Part shown: positions 1 through 6,554 of the stretch, piece by piece
How the letters are laid out: every line of letters starts with the position of its first letter
Position numbering within the stretch: the first letter of the stretch is position 1
Assembly (NCBI GenBank): GCA_031292915.1
Contig: JAUMSH010000074.1
Coordinates: forward strand, 1 to 19,821
Direction of reading: 5' to 3'
DNA: 19,821 nt
Origin: Collinsella sp.
GTDB taxonomy: Bacteria > Actinomycetota > Coriobacteriia > Coriobacteriales > Coriobacteriaceae
Program-made: the position numbers and the translations under genes
Notes under the pieces: generated by a model
Told to the model about the DNA's origin: nothing
Database searches by the model: none
What the model saw: only the letters and a program-made list of their open reading frames with translations

Positions 1-2
1 TG

Positions 3-104
3 CTCGGCGAATATATCGAGTGGTACAGGGACGGCAAGCTCAAGAAGGACCTAGGATGGAAGACCATTAGGGAGTATCGCGAGGAGAGGGGCTATGTGGC
101 ATAG
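3..104 (+). CDS. IS3-family transposase, C-terminal end (partial)
   Basis: An open frame enters from the left edge and stops at TAG 102-104, giving 33 residues. It begins LGEYIEWYRDGKLKKDLGW and continues to an IREYREERG segment. This matches the usual end of IS3-family (orfB, rve-type integrase) transposases, where a YIxWYN..R...LG motif is followed by a 'PxEYR' segment. The catalytic DDE residues would lie outside the window, so it cannot be said whether the element is intact. The 180 bases after the stop hold repeats that may be the element's right end. The call rests on a short motif, so it is moderate in confidence. Confidence 0.6.
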   Translation, partial: LGEYIEWYRDGKLKKDLGWKTIREYREERGYVA

Positions 105-162
105 CGCCGGGGCATGGTCCGGAAAAACGTCCGAGGTCCCCGGCTTCCCAAAGGTGCCGTTA

Positions 163-272
163 GGGGAAACTACATCCCGGTTTACGCCCTTGAAATGGGG
201 TGCCGTTTCCCGGAGGGGACCCAGCGGGAAACGGCATCCCATTCTGGGCCCGAAAAGTGGGATACGGTTTCC
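163..272. repeat. Four alternating 15-bp repeats (GGGATGCCGTTTCCC type)
   Basis: Four versions of the same 15-bp word lie in alternating orientation: minus near 164-178 (two mismatches), plus at 197-211 (one mismatch), minus at 226-240 (exact) and plus at 259-272 (two mismatches, 14 of 15 bases). The middle pair forms a near-perfect hairpin over 194-243. Centres are about 33, 29 and 33 nt apart. The position just after a transposase end suggests transposase-binding or terminal repeats of that insertion sequence, but this is inference. Confidence 0.6.
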
Positions 273-282
273 GGCCGGCATG

Positions 283-320
283 AAAAAAGCCTCCGCAGCT
301 CGTGTGGCTGCGGAGGCTTT
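283..320 (-). terminator. Bidirectional intrinsic terminator of the ABC operon
   Basis: A 14-bp perfect stem (286-299 with 307-320) closes a 7-nt loop. Read on the minus strand it is followed by a run of six T (complement of 283-288), the classical intrinsic terminator. It lies about 125 nt past the stop of the minus-strand ABC operon. On the plus strand the stem ends in TTTATT, so it could also stop transcription leaving the insertion sequence. Confidence 0.85.
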
Positions 321-444
321 ATTCGTTGCGGCGCATTGTGTTTGGGCCGTTGAGATGAGTCGATTTGCCCCGAAAGAGGTGGGCATTGACCTTGGGATCA
401 TGTCCGACGAACGAGCGGTAAATCGGCCATCTCGGCGAGCCGAA

Positions 445-2364
445 CTACTCCAGCTCAAACGCTCCGGTATAGAGCTGGTAGTAATACCCACGCTTGGCGA
501 TCAGCTCGTCGTGGTTACCGCGCTCGATAATGCGGCCGTGGTCCAGGCAGATGATCGCGTCGGAGTTGCGCACGGTGGACAGACGGTGCGCGATGACAAA
601 CGTCGTGCGGCCCTCCATGAGCTTGTCCATGCCCGCTTGCACGATAGCCTCGGTGCGGGTGTCAATGCTCGACGTGGCCTCGTCCAGAATCATTGCCGGC
701 GGATCGGCGACGGCGGCGCGTGCGATCGAAATCAGCTGACGCTGGCCCTGCGACAGCTGCGCGCCGTTGCCGGTGAGCATGGTATCGTAGCCGTCGGGCA
801 GGCGGGTGATAAAGTCATCCGCGCCCGCGAGCTTGGCCGCTGCGATGCACTCCTCGTCGGTGGCGTCCAGGTTGCCGTAGCGGATGTTATCCATCACAGT
901 GCCGGTGAACAGGTTCACGTCCTGTAGCACGACGCCCAGCGAGCGGCGCAGGTCGGCCTTGCGGATCTTGTTGACGTTGATGCCGTCGTAACGGATCTTG
1001 CCGTCGGCGATGTCGTAGAAGCGGTTGATGAGGTTGGTGATGGTCGTCTTGCCGGCACCGGTGGCGCCGACAAACGCGACCTTCTGGCCCGGCTTGGCAA
1101 ACACAGACACGCCGTGCAGCACCTCGTGGTCGGGCGTGTAGCCAAAGTCGACGTTGTCCATGACCAGGTCGCCGCGCAGCGGCACGTACTCGATCTCGCC
1201 GGTTGCGCGGTGCGGGTGTTTCCACGCCCACATGCCGGTGTGGTGGTCGGCCTCCTCGAGCTGCCAGGTGTCGGGATTCACCTGCGCGTTGACGAGCGTC
1301 ACGTAGCCCTCGTCGGCCTCGGGCTTCTCGTCGATGAGCTCAAAGATGCGGTCGGCACCGGCGAGGCCCATGACCACGGCGTTGATCTGCTGCGAGATCT
1401 GGCCGATCTGTCCACAGAACTGCTTGGTCATGTTGAGGAACGGCACCACGACGGCGATGGACAGCGCCATGCCCGAGATGCTCAGGTTGGGCACGCCCAG
1501 CGCTAGGAAAATGCCGCCGGCCAGTGCGACCAGCACGTAGAGCAGGTTGCCCAGGTTCATAAGGATGGGCATGAGGATGTTGGCGTACATGTTGGCCTTC
1601 TGCGAGACCTCGAAGAGCTTTTCGTTGCGCTCGTCAAAATCGGCTTCGGCGGCAGACTCGTGGCAGAATGCCTTGACGACCTTCTGGCCGTTCATGACTT
1701 CCTCGATATGGCCCTCGACAACGCCGAGCTCGGTCTGCTGCGCAATAAAGAAGCGCGCGGAGTTGGAGCCGAGCAGCTTGGTCATAAAGGTCATAAAGGC
1801 GACGCCGGCAATAATGACCAAGCACATCCACACGCTGTAGTACAGCATGATAAAGAACACCGTGACGATGACGATGACCGTCATGAGCAGGTTGGGCAGC
1901 GACTGGCTGATCATCTGGCGCAGCGTGTCGATGTCATTGGTGTAGTGGCTCATGATGTCGCCGCGCTGGTGCGTGTCGAAGTAGCGGATCGGCAGGTCCT
2001 GCATGCGGTTGAACATCTTCTCGCGCAGCTTCTCCAGCGAGCCCTGCGTGACGATGGCCATGGCGCGGTTCCAGAAGAGCGAGGACAGGATGCCGATGCC
2101 GTAGATGCAGGCGAGGGTGGTCACGAGCTGTGCGATCTTGGGCTGCGCGGCTCCCCAATCGCCCGACTGCCACGATTCGCTAATAATCTGCAGGGCGCTC
2201 TGAAGGAAGGTCGCGCCGATGGAGTTGATGATGGCGCAGAGCACCACGCCGGCGACGACGAGGGGCAAAAGCACGGGGTAAAAGCCAAAGAGCGTCTTGA
2301 TGAGGCGCGACATGGTGCCGCCCTTGCGGTTGAGCGCGCGCTCGGCGGTCGTTGCCTTACTCAT
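445..2364 (-). CDS. ABC exporter half-transporter, catalytic-site subunit
   Basis: A 639-residue type IV (multidrug/lipid-type) ABC exporter subunit with an N-terminal six-helix membrane domain (about 25-330) and a C-terminal ATPase domain. Walker A is GATGAGKT at 433-440, Walker B ends in DE (Glu562 is the expected catalytic base), and the switch histidine is His593. The signature reads LSQGQ (537-541) instead of LSGGQ. A stretch of about 35 residues (roughly 352-398, including MWAWKHPHR) lengthens the linker between the domains. The ATG at 2362-2364 has an AAGGAGG 8-10 nt upstream and overlaps the preceding gene by 8 bp, implying translational coupling. Met18 is a weaker alternative start. 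It should pair with the upstream half-transporter. Substrate is unknown; the MarR regulator suggests a drug or toxic small molecule. Confidence 0.93.
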   Translation of the reverse strand: MSKATTAERALNRKGGTMSRLIKTLFGFYPVLLPLVVAGVVLCAIINSIGATFLQSALQIISESWQSGDWGAAQPKIAQLVTTLACIYGIGILSSLFWNRAMAIVTQGSLEKLREKMFNRMQDLPIRYFDTHQRGDIMSHYTNDIDTLRQMISQSLPNLLMTVIVIVTVFFIMLYYSVWMCLVIIAGVAFMTFMTKLLGSNSARFFIAQQTELGVVEGHIEEVMNGQKVVKAFCHESAAEADFDERNEKLFEVSQKANMYANILMPILMNLGNLLYVLVALAGGIFLALGVPNLSISGMALSIAVVVPFLNMTKQFCGQIGQISQQINAVVMGLAGADRIFELIDEKPEADEGYVTLVNAQVNPDTWQLEEADHHTGMWAWKHPHRATGEIEYVPLRGDLVMDNVDFGYTPDHEVLHGVSVFAKPGQKVAFVGATGAGKTTITNLINRFYDIADGKIRYDGINVNKIRKADLRRSLGVVLQDVNLFTGTVMDNIRYGNLDATDEECIAAAKLAGADDFITRLPDGYDTMLTGNGAQLSQGQRQLISIARAAVADPPAMILDEATSSIDTRTEAIVQAGMDKLMEGRTTFVIAHRLSTVRNSDAIICLDHGRIIERGNHDELIAKRGYYYQLYTGAFELE

Positions 2365-4171
2365 GTGCCTCGCCTCCTTCCTGGGTCTGAGCTTGCGTTA
2401 CGGATGCCTCGGTGTCGGCCTCGACGGCCTCTTCGCCCTCGGCAGACATCTTGTTCTGCGAGGTAAAGGTCTCGCGGTAGATCTCGCTCGTCTTGAGCAG
2501 CTCGTCGTGGTTACCGATCTGCGCGATGCGGCCGCCCTCCATGACGATGATGCGGTCTGCGTCCTGCACGGAGCTAATGCGCTGGGCGATGATGAGCTTG
2601 GTCGTGTTGGGCAGATAGCTTGCCAGCCCTGCGCGAATCTTGGCGTCGGTCTTGGTGTCGACGGCGCTCGTGGAGTCGTCCAGGATCAAGATCTTGGGGC
2701 GACGCAGCAGGGCACGCGCAATGCACAGGCGCTGCTTCTGACCGCCGGAAACATTGGAGCCGCCCTGTTCGATCCAGGTGTCATAGCCCTTGGGGAAGCC
2801 GTCGACAAACTCGTCGGCGCAGGCCAGATGCGCGGCCTCGCGGACCTCTTCGTCGGTGGCGTTCGGGTCGCCCCAACGCAGGTTCTCGGCAATCGTGCCG
2901 CTAAACAGCACGTTTTTCTGTAGCACCATGGCCACCTGGTGGCGCAGGGCGTCCAAGTCGTAGTCGCGTACATCCACGCCGCCCACGCGCACGGTACCCT
3001 CGGTGGCGTCGTACAGGCGGGCGATGAGGTTTACGAGCGTGGACTTGGCCGAGCCGGTGCCGCCGATGATGCCGATGGTCTCGCCGCTCTTAATGTGCAG
3101 GTCGATATCGTCGAGCGCCTGGCGCTTCGCATGCGCGGAATACTTAAAGCTCACGTGGTCAAAGTCGATGGAGCCATCGGCGACCTCGAGCACGGGCTCG
3201 GCGGGATCGGCGATCGTGGGCTCGGCGGCCAGCACCTCGGTGATGCGGTGCGCCGATTCGTCGGCCATGGTCACCATGACAAAGATCATCGATAGCTGCA
3301 TCAGGCTCATGAGGATTTGGAAGCCATAGGTAAAGATCGAGGAGAGCTGGCCCACGTCGAACAGCGTGCCCTGGCTCGTGATGATGAGCTTGGAGCCCAG
3401 GTAGATGATGACGACGAACGCGCCGTTGACGCAGATGTTCATCATGGGGTTGTTAAAGGCCAGCAGCTTCTCGGCGCGGGTGAAGTCCATTTGGACGTCG
3501 CGTGCGGCGGTCGCGAACTTCTCCTTCTCAAAGTCTTCGCGCACATAGCTCTTGACCACGCGCATGCCGGTGACGTTTTCCTCGACGGACTCGTTAAGGG
3601 CGTCGTACTTGTGGAACACGCGCGAGAAGATGGGACGCACCTTAAAGATGATAAAGAACAGCCCAAAGCCCAGCAGCGGAATGATGACCAGGTAGACCAT
3701 GGCGACGCTGCCGCCCATGATAAATGCCATGGTAAAGGCGAAGATCAATACCAGCGGCGCGCGCACGGCGATACGGATGATCATCATAAAGGCCTGCTGC
3801 ACGTTGTTGATATCGGTGGTCAGGCGCGTGACGAGCGAGGAGCTCGAGAACTCATCGATGTTGGCAAAGCTGAACGTCTGGATCTTGTAGAACAGGTCGT
3901 GACGCAGGTTCTTAGCGAAGCCGCAACTCGCATGGCTGCAGGTGACGCCGGCAGCGGCGCCAAAAGCAAGCGACGTCAGCGCGATGAGCACCAAAAAGCC
4001 CGCGGTGGGAAGCATCTCGGCTACGGTGGTGCCATCTTTGATGGCGTCGATCAGGTTGGCGGTGATAAATGGAATCAGCATCTCGCAGAGCACCTCGCCA
4101 AGCACGAGCAACGGCGTGGCAACGGTGACTTTTATATAGTCGCGGATGCTGCCCATGAGGGTTTTAATCAT
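2357..4171 (-). CDS. ABC exporter half-transporter, degenerate-site subunit
   Basis: A 604-residue ABC exporter subunit: membrane domain about 15-310, ATPase domain about 333-570, then an acidic Glu/Ala/Thr-rich tail of some 30 residues. Walker A is GGTGSAKS (370-377) with Ala in place of the last Gly. The signature VSGGQ (474-478) is intact. Walker B ends in DD (Asp499 replaces the catalytic Glu), and the switch His is replaced by Gln530 (IIAQR). Those changes are characteristic of the degenerate-site partner in heterodimeric exporters such as TM287/288. The start ATG 4169-4171 has GGGAGGA 6 nt upstream and overlaps the MarR gene by 8 bp. The next gene overlaps its 3' end in the same way, so all three are probably made together. 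Confidence 0.93.
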   Translation of the reverse strand: MIKTLMGSIRDYIKVTVATPLLVLGEVLCEMLIPFITANLIDAIKDGTTVAEMLPTAGFLVLIALTSLAFGAAAGVTCSHASCGFAKNLRHDLFYKIQTFSFANIDEFSSSSLVTRLTTDINNVQQAFMMIIRIAVRAPLVLIFAFTMAFIMGGSVAMVYLVIIPLLGFGLFFIIFKVRPIFSRVFHKYDALNESVEENVTGMRVVKSYVREDFEKEKFATAARDVQMDFTRAEKLLAFNNPMMNICVNGAFVVIIYLGSKLIITSQGTLFDVGQLSSIFTYGFQILMSLMQLSMIFVMVTMADESAHRITEVLAAEPTIADPAEPVLEVADGSIDFDHVSFKYSAHAKRQALDDIDLHIKSGETIGIIGGTGSAKSTLVNLIARLYDATEGTVRVGGVDVRDYDLDALRHQVAMVLQKNVLFSGTIAENLRWGDPNATDEEVREAAHLACADEFVDGFPKGYDTWIEQGGSNVSGGQKQRLCIARALLRRPKILILDDSTSAVDTKTDAKIRAGLASYLPNTTKLIIAQRISSVQDADRIIVMEGGRIAQIGNHDELLKTSEIYRETFTSQNKMSAEGEEAVEADTEASVTQAQTQEGGEAHE

Positions 4172-4670
4172 CCAGTTCCTCCCAGGTTACACGGATTTTC
4201 TCGAGCATTTCGGCGAGCTGCTCGCGCTCGTCGTGGGTGAGGGCACCAAAGGCCTGCTCTCTAAAGCGAATGCGGGCTGCCTGGTCGATGCGGGCGTTTT
4301 CCCGGCCGGTTTCGGTCAGGCGAATGGTGAGCTGCCGTCGATCCTTGGGGTTACGGCTGCGCTCGATGAGGCCGTTGAGCTCGAGCTTGGACAGGATCTC
4401 GGAAAGCGACCCCGGCTTGAGGTCAAAGTGCATGCCGAGTTCCTGCTGCGACATCTCGCCGCCGGGTTGCTTGGCCAGCAGGCAGATGATGGGCGCCTTG
4501 CCGGACACGCCTCCGCCATGAAAATGCATGTAATGGCCGCAAAAGCCCAGGCCATTGAGGATGCGCTTGGCAAGCTTGTCTTCTGAGCTAACCGCTTCGG
4601 GTGCATCCGCCGGCCGTGACGGGTCGCCGTCGGGCTCGTGCGAACAAAGGTTAAGAGGTTCATCGCACAT
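4164..4670 (-). CDS. MarR-family transcriptional regulator
   Basis: A 168-residue protein with a winged helix-turn-helix at about 73-125: MSQQELGMHFDLKPGSLSEI is the HTH and the wing contains RNPKDRRQ. MarR proteins are dimeric repressors, or less often activators, that release DNA on ligand or metal binding. The N-terminal 35 residues are polar and probably disordered. Residues 44-51 (CGHYMHFH) form a Cys/His cluster ahead of the HTH. It is the first gene of the operon with the two ABC subunits, so it most likely autoregulates and controls the exporter. The chosen ATG has AAAGGAG upstream at a slightly long spacing of 12 nt. Family assignment is secure; ligand is unknown. Confidence 0.88.
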   Translation of the reverse strand: MCDEPLNLCSHEPDGDPSRPADAPEAVSSEDKLAKRILNGLGFCGHYMHFHGGGVSGKAPIICLLAKQPGGEMSQQELGMHFDLKPGSLSEILSKLELNGLIERSRNPKDRRQLTIRLTETGRENARIDQAARIRFREQAFGALTHDEREQLAEMLEKIRVTWEELDD

Positions 4671-4691
4671 GAATTAGTGTTGCTCCTTTCT

Positions 4692-4727
4692 TTAGTTAGG
4701 TAGTGGAATTGTTTTGTGCCTAACCAA
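4692..4727. promoter_or_regulatory. Candidate MarR operator (inverted repeat)
   Basis: TTAGTTAGG (4692-4700) and CCTAACCAA (4719-4727) form an inverted repeat matching at 8 of 9 positions with an 18-nt gap. It touches the -10 and spans the likely transcription start, a position where binding would block the promoter. Autoregulation by the neighbouring MarR protein is inferred. The wide gap could mean two half sites bound by two dimers. Confidence 0.5.
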
Positions 4728-4754
4728 TTTAGGAGCGCATAGATTGATTGTCAA
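4719..4754 (-). promoter_or_regulatory. Sigma-70-type promoter of the marR-ABC operon
   Basis: On the minus strand a perfect TTGACA (4749-4754) is separated by exactly 17 nt from TAAATT (4726-4731), a reasonable -10. The start of transcription would fall near 4719, about 50 nt before the regulator's ATG. No competing gene reads in this direction. Confidence 0.75.
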
Positions 4755-4784
4755 GGTACCAAACTTATTATGTTCAAGCGGCGC

Positions 4785-4830
4785 TTAGGGACGTTCCTTA
4801 TGTGCCGGCACTTGGGGACACTCCTTGTGC
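4785..4830. repeat. Degenerate copies of the GGGGACGTTCTT repeat
   Basis: Two partial copies (CTTAGGGACGTTCCTTATG and CTTGGGGACACTCCTTGTG) lie just before the full hairpin at 4834-4889. Their GGGAC cores start at 4788, 4815 and, in the full hairpin, 4843, so they are 27-28 nt apart. A perfect 10-bp palindrome, GTGCCGGCAC, sits between the first two (4802-4811). Confidence 0.55.
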
Positions 4831-4833
4831 TGA

Positions 4834-4889
4834 TAGTCGTTGGGGACGTTCTTGTTTGCCTAGTCATTTAAGAACGTCCCCAACGACTA
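4834..4889. repeat. Extragenic hairpin repeat, family A, copy 1
   Basis: A perfect 20-bp inverted repeat (arm TAGTCGTTGGGGACGTTCTT at 4834-4853; complement at 4870-4889) encloses a 16-nt loop. The same arm, loop length and near-identical loop recur at 12054-12109, and one arm recurs at 18122-18141. There is no T tract, so it is unlikely to be a simple terminator. It looks like a REP/MITE-type dispersed element. Confidence 0.8.
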
Positions 4890-4894
4890 ACTTA

Positions 4895-5046
4895 AAAACT
4901 ATGCCGGATTACGGGGCTGAACGACGGATTGCCGACCATGCCGAAATTGGTAAAAAGAAAACCGCAGGTAGAAGGCTTGCTATGATTTGAAAATAGGGGG
5001 TGTGGTTGGCTCATTCAGGTTCAGCCCCGTAATCCGGCATAGTTTT
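4895..5046. repeat. 152-bp MITE-like element with perfect 28-bp inverted ends
   Basis: Bases 4895-4922 and 5019-5046 are exact reverse complements over 28 positions (outer end AAAACTATGCCGGATTACGG). They enclose about 96 bp with no convincing coding frame. No clear target-site duplication is visible at the edges. Perfect long ends around a short non-coding core are typical of miniature inverted-repeat elements moved by a transposase encoded elsewhere. A structured RNA is the alternative. Only one copy is in this window. Confidence 0.65.
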
Positions 5047-5228
5047 GAAATGGCACTGAATAAGTGGCGGCAAATGAGCCGCAATGAAGCAAGCTAGCCC
5101 CTCGTTTCCGAAACCTTTCCGCAACAATTTGCCCTTCGTGCCGCTCGACTCCGCTCGCAACGTCCCCTGCGCTACACTTAGTCGCACTGTGGCGCTGCCG
5201 CGCCGCGCCCGAAACAAGGGAGACCCTC

Positions 5229-6053
5229 ATGAAGAATACTCAGCTGCTGCTGATCAACGATATGTGCGGCTACGGTAAGGTCGCGCTTTCCGCCATGCTG
5301 CCGGTGCTGTCGCACATGGGCTACCGTATCCATAACCTGCCGACGGCGCTCGTTTCCGACACGCTCAACTACCCCAAGTTCTACATCCACGACACCACCG
5401 AGTACGTGCGCCAAAGCCTCGCTATCTGGGAGGAGCTCGGCTTTGAGTTCGACGCCATCTCGACCGGCTTTATCGTGACCGAGGAAGAGACGCGCATTAT
5501 TTCGGACTTCTGCCACCGTCGCGCGCAAAAGGGCACCAAGGTGTTCGTCGACCCCATCATGGGCGACAACGGCAAGCTCTATGCGGGCGTGCCCGAGTCC
5601 ACGATTGGCCTTATGCGGCATCTGCTGGAGTGCGCAGACTACGCGGTGCCCAACTACACCGAGGCGTGCCTACTTGCCGATAGGCCTATCGTCGAGCAAA
5701 TTACGCCCGATGAGGCCCGCACCCTTGTGGACGCCGTGCGCGAGCTGGGTGCCAAGTCTGTGGTCATTACGAGCGCCGTAGTCAATGGCGCGAACGCGGT
5801 TATCGGTTACGACCATGTAGCGGGGGAGTACTTTACGATTCCCTTTGAGCTCATTCCGGTTTATTTCCCGGGCACGGGCGACACGTTCTCGGCGGTGCTC
5901 GTCGGCCGCGTTATGGCCGGTTGGAGCCTTCAGCGCGCGACGAGCGATGCCATGCGCGTGGTAGCGGAGCTTATCGAGTGCAATGCCGACCAAGAGGACA
6001 AGTCGGCCGGCCTTCCCATCGAGGCCTGCCTGGATGTGATCGACCATGAGTAA
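5229..6053 (+). CDS. pdxY: Pyridoxal/pyridoxamine kinase (PfkB superfamily)
   Basis: A 274-residue cytoplasmic kinase that phosphorylates pyridoxal/pyridoxamine with ATP in vitamin B6 salvage. The N-terminus INDMCGYGKVALSAMLPVLS followed by the NLPTALVS segment is the typical substrate-side signature of pyridoxal kinases. DPIMGDNGKLY (108-118) is the nucleotide-side motif, and GTGD (215-218) supplies the anion hole and catalytic Asp218. Length matches the family. The ATG has GGGAGA 6 nt upstream. A TACACT at 5173-5178 could be a -10 but no good -35 is seen. The last 8 bases overlap the next gene, so the two are probably co-translated. The kinase call is firm; pdxY rather than another pdxK-like name is a judgement. 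Confidence 0.9.
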   Translation: MKNTQLLLINDMCGYGKVALSAMLPVLSHMGYRIHNLPTALVSDTLNYPKFYIHDTTEYVRQSLAIWEELGFEFDAISTGFIVTEEETRIISDFCHRRAQKGTKVFVDPIMGDNGKLYAGVPESTIGLMRHLLECADYAVPNYTEACLLADRPIVEQITPDEARTLVDAVRELGAKSVVITSAVVNGANAVIGYDHVAGEYFTIPFELIPVYFPGTGDTFSAVLVGRVMAGWSLQRATSDAMRVVAELIECNADQEDKSAGLPIEACLDVIDHE

Positions 6054-6375
6054 TGCTGGCGAGGGTGGCGCCAAGCCTGCGGGCGAGGGCAAGCCGCTCG
6101 GCGCGCCGCGGGGCAAGCGTCCGCGCATCCGCGTGAGCTGCGTGGACCAGCTGGGTGCGTGCCGCTGCCACCATGGTCACAAGCCCGGCGACGTTTTTGA
6201 CTTCGACCGCGATCGCGGCAAGATGTGCGCCATGGCCTGCCATGTGGGCTTTCCCTATATCGATATCCTGCGCTATGGCGGAACCGTGCCTGGCAACGAG
6301 CCTGGTACGGCAAAGTTCTGCTGCCCCGAGGTCGATACGCTGAACGTCTGGCTTGCTGAGATCGTCGACGAATAG
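6046..6375 (+). CDS. Small Cys-rich protein, TIGR04076-like, unknown function
   Basis: A 109-residue protein with a basic, Gly-rich N-terminus (about 1-26) and a compact core. The core holds seven cysteines (32, 39, 41, 61, 65, 92, 93) and a GHKPGDVFDF segment. The pattern C...H..GD.F....G.C..A....PY...LR.GG...CC resembles the uncharacterised TIGR04076 family; I recall the pattern but could not search. Paired cysteines suggest metal binding or redox sensitivity, which is inference. No signal peptide is seen. Its ATG lies inside the end of the kinase gene (8-bp overlap) with only a weak ribosome site, implying coupling to B6 kinase translation. A palindromic repeat starts 2 nt after the stop. 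Confidence 0.7.
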   Translation: MSNAGEGGAKPAGEGKPLGAPRGKRPRIRVSCVDQLGACRCHHGHKPGDVFDFDRDRGKMCAMACHVGFPYIDILRYGGTVPGNEPGTAKFCCPEVDTLNVWLAEIVDE

Positions 6376-6376
6376 C

Positions 6377-6413
6377 CGGATGCGACAAAGGGGCGGTCCC
6401 TTTATCGCATCCG
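6377..6413. repeat. 37-nt palindrome, family B, copy 1
   Basis: CGGATGCGACAAAGGG and CCCTTTATCGCATCCG pair with one mismatch (C-A) and leave a very small centre. It begins 2 nt after a stop codon. The same 37-nt pattern recurs around 7926-7962, 9854-9890 and 16607-16643. A TTCTTTTTTG stretch follows about 15 nt later, so partial terminator activity is possible. Confidence 0.75.
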
Positions 6414-6454
6414 CCGGTGGTGTCCCTTCTTTTTTGCTTAGAATCTCAAATCTC

Positions 6455-6530
6455 TGCATTTCATCCGATTTTAGGTTCTAAAAATTCTGCGTTTCATCGA
6501 TAATCAAGCGTATAAAACTTTGCATTTCAT
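6455..6530. repeat. Three direct repeats at an exact 33-nt period
   Basis: TGCATTTCAT (6455-6464), TGCGTTTCAT (6488-6497) and TGCATTTCAT (6521-6530) are spaced exactly 33 nt apart. Weaker similarity extends upstream of each (an A/T-rich stretch ending in TC or TT). The last copy ends 24 nt before the ATPase start codon, and TATAAA (6511-6516) sits between copies two and three. The arrangement suggests regulator-binding sites on one face of DNA at about three helical turns, but the function is unknown. Confidence 0.65.
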
Positions 6531-6554
6531 TTGATGGCACCGAGGGGAGAGCCT

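Noticed and set aside
94..927. 277-codon plus-strand frame starting inside the insertion-sequence end.
   Set aside because: Runs antisense through the ABC exporter gene and through the terminator at 283-320. No ribosome site or domain.
4834..5046. CRISPR array in the repeat-rich stretch.
   Set aside because: Repeats are inverted and of differing length, not regularly spaced identical direct repeats with unique spacers, and no cas gene is nearby.
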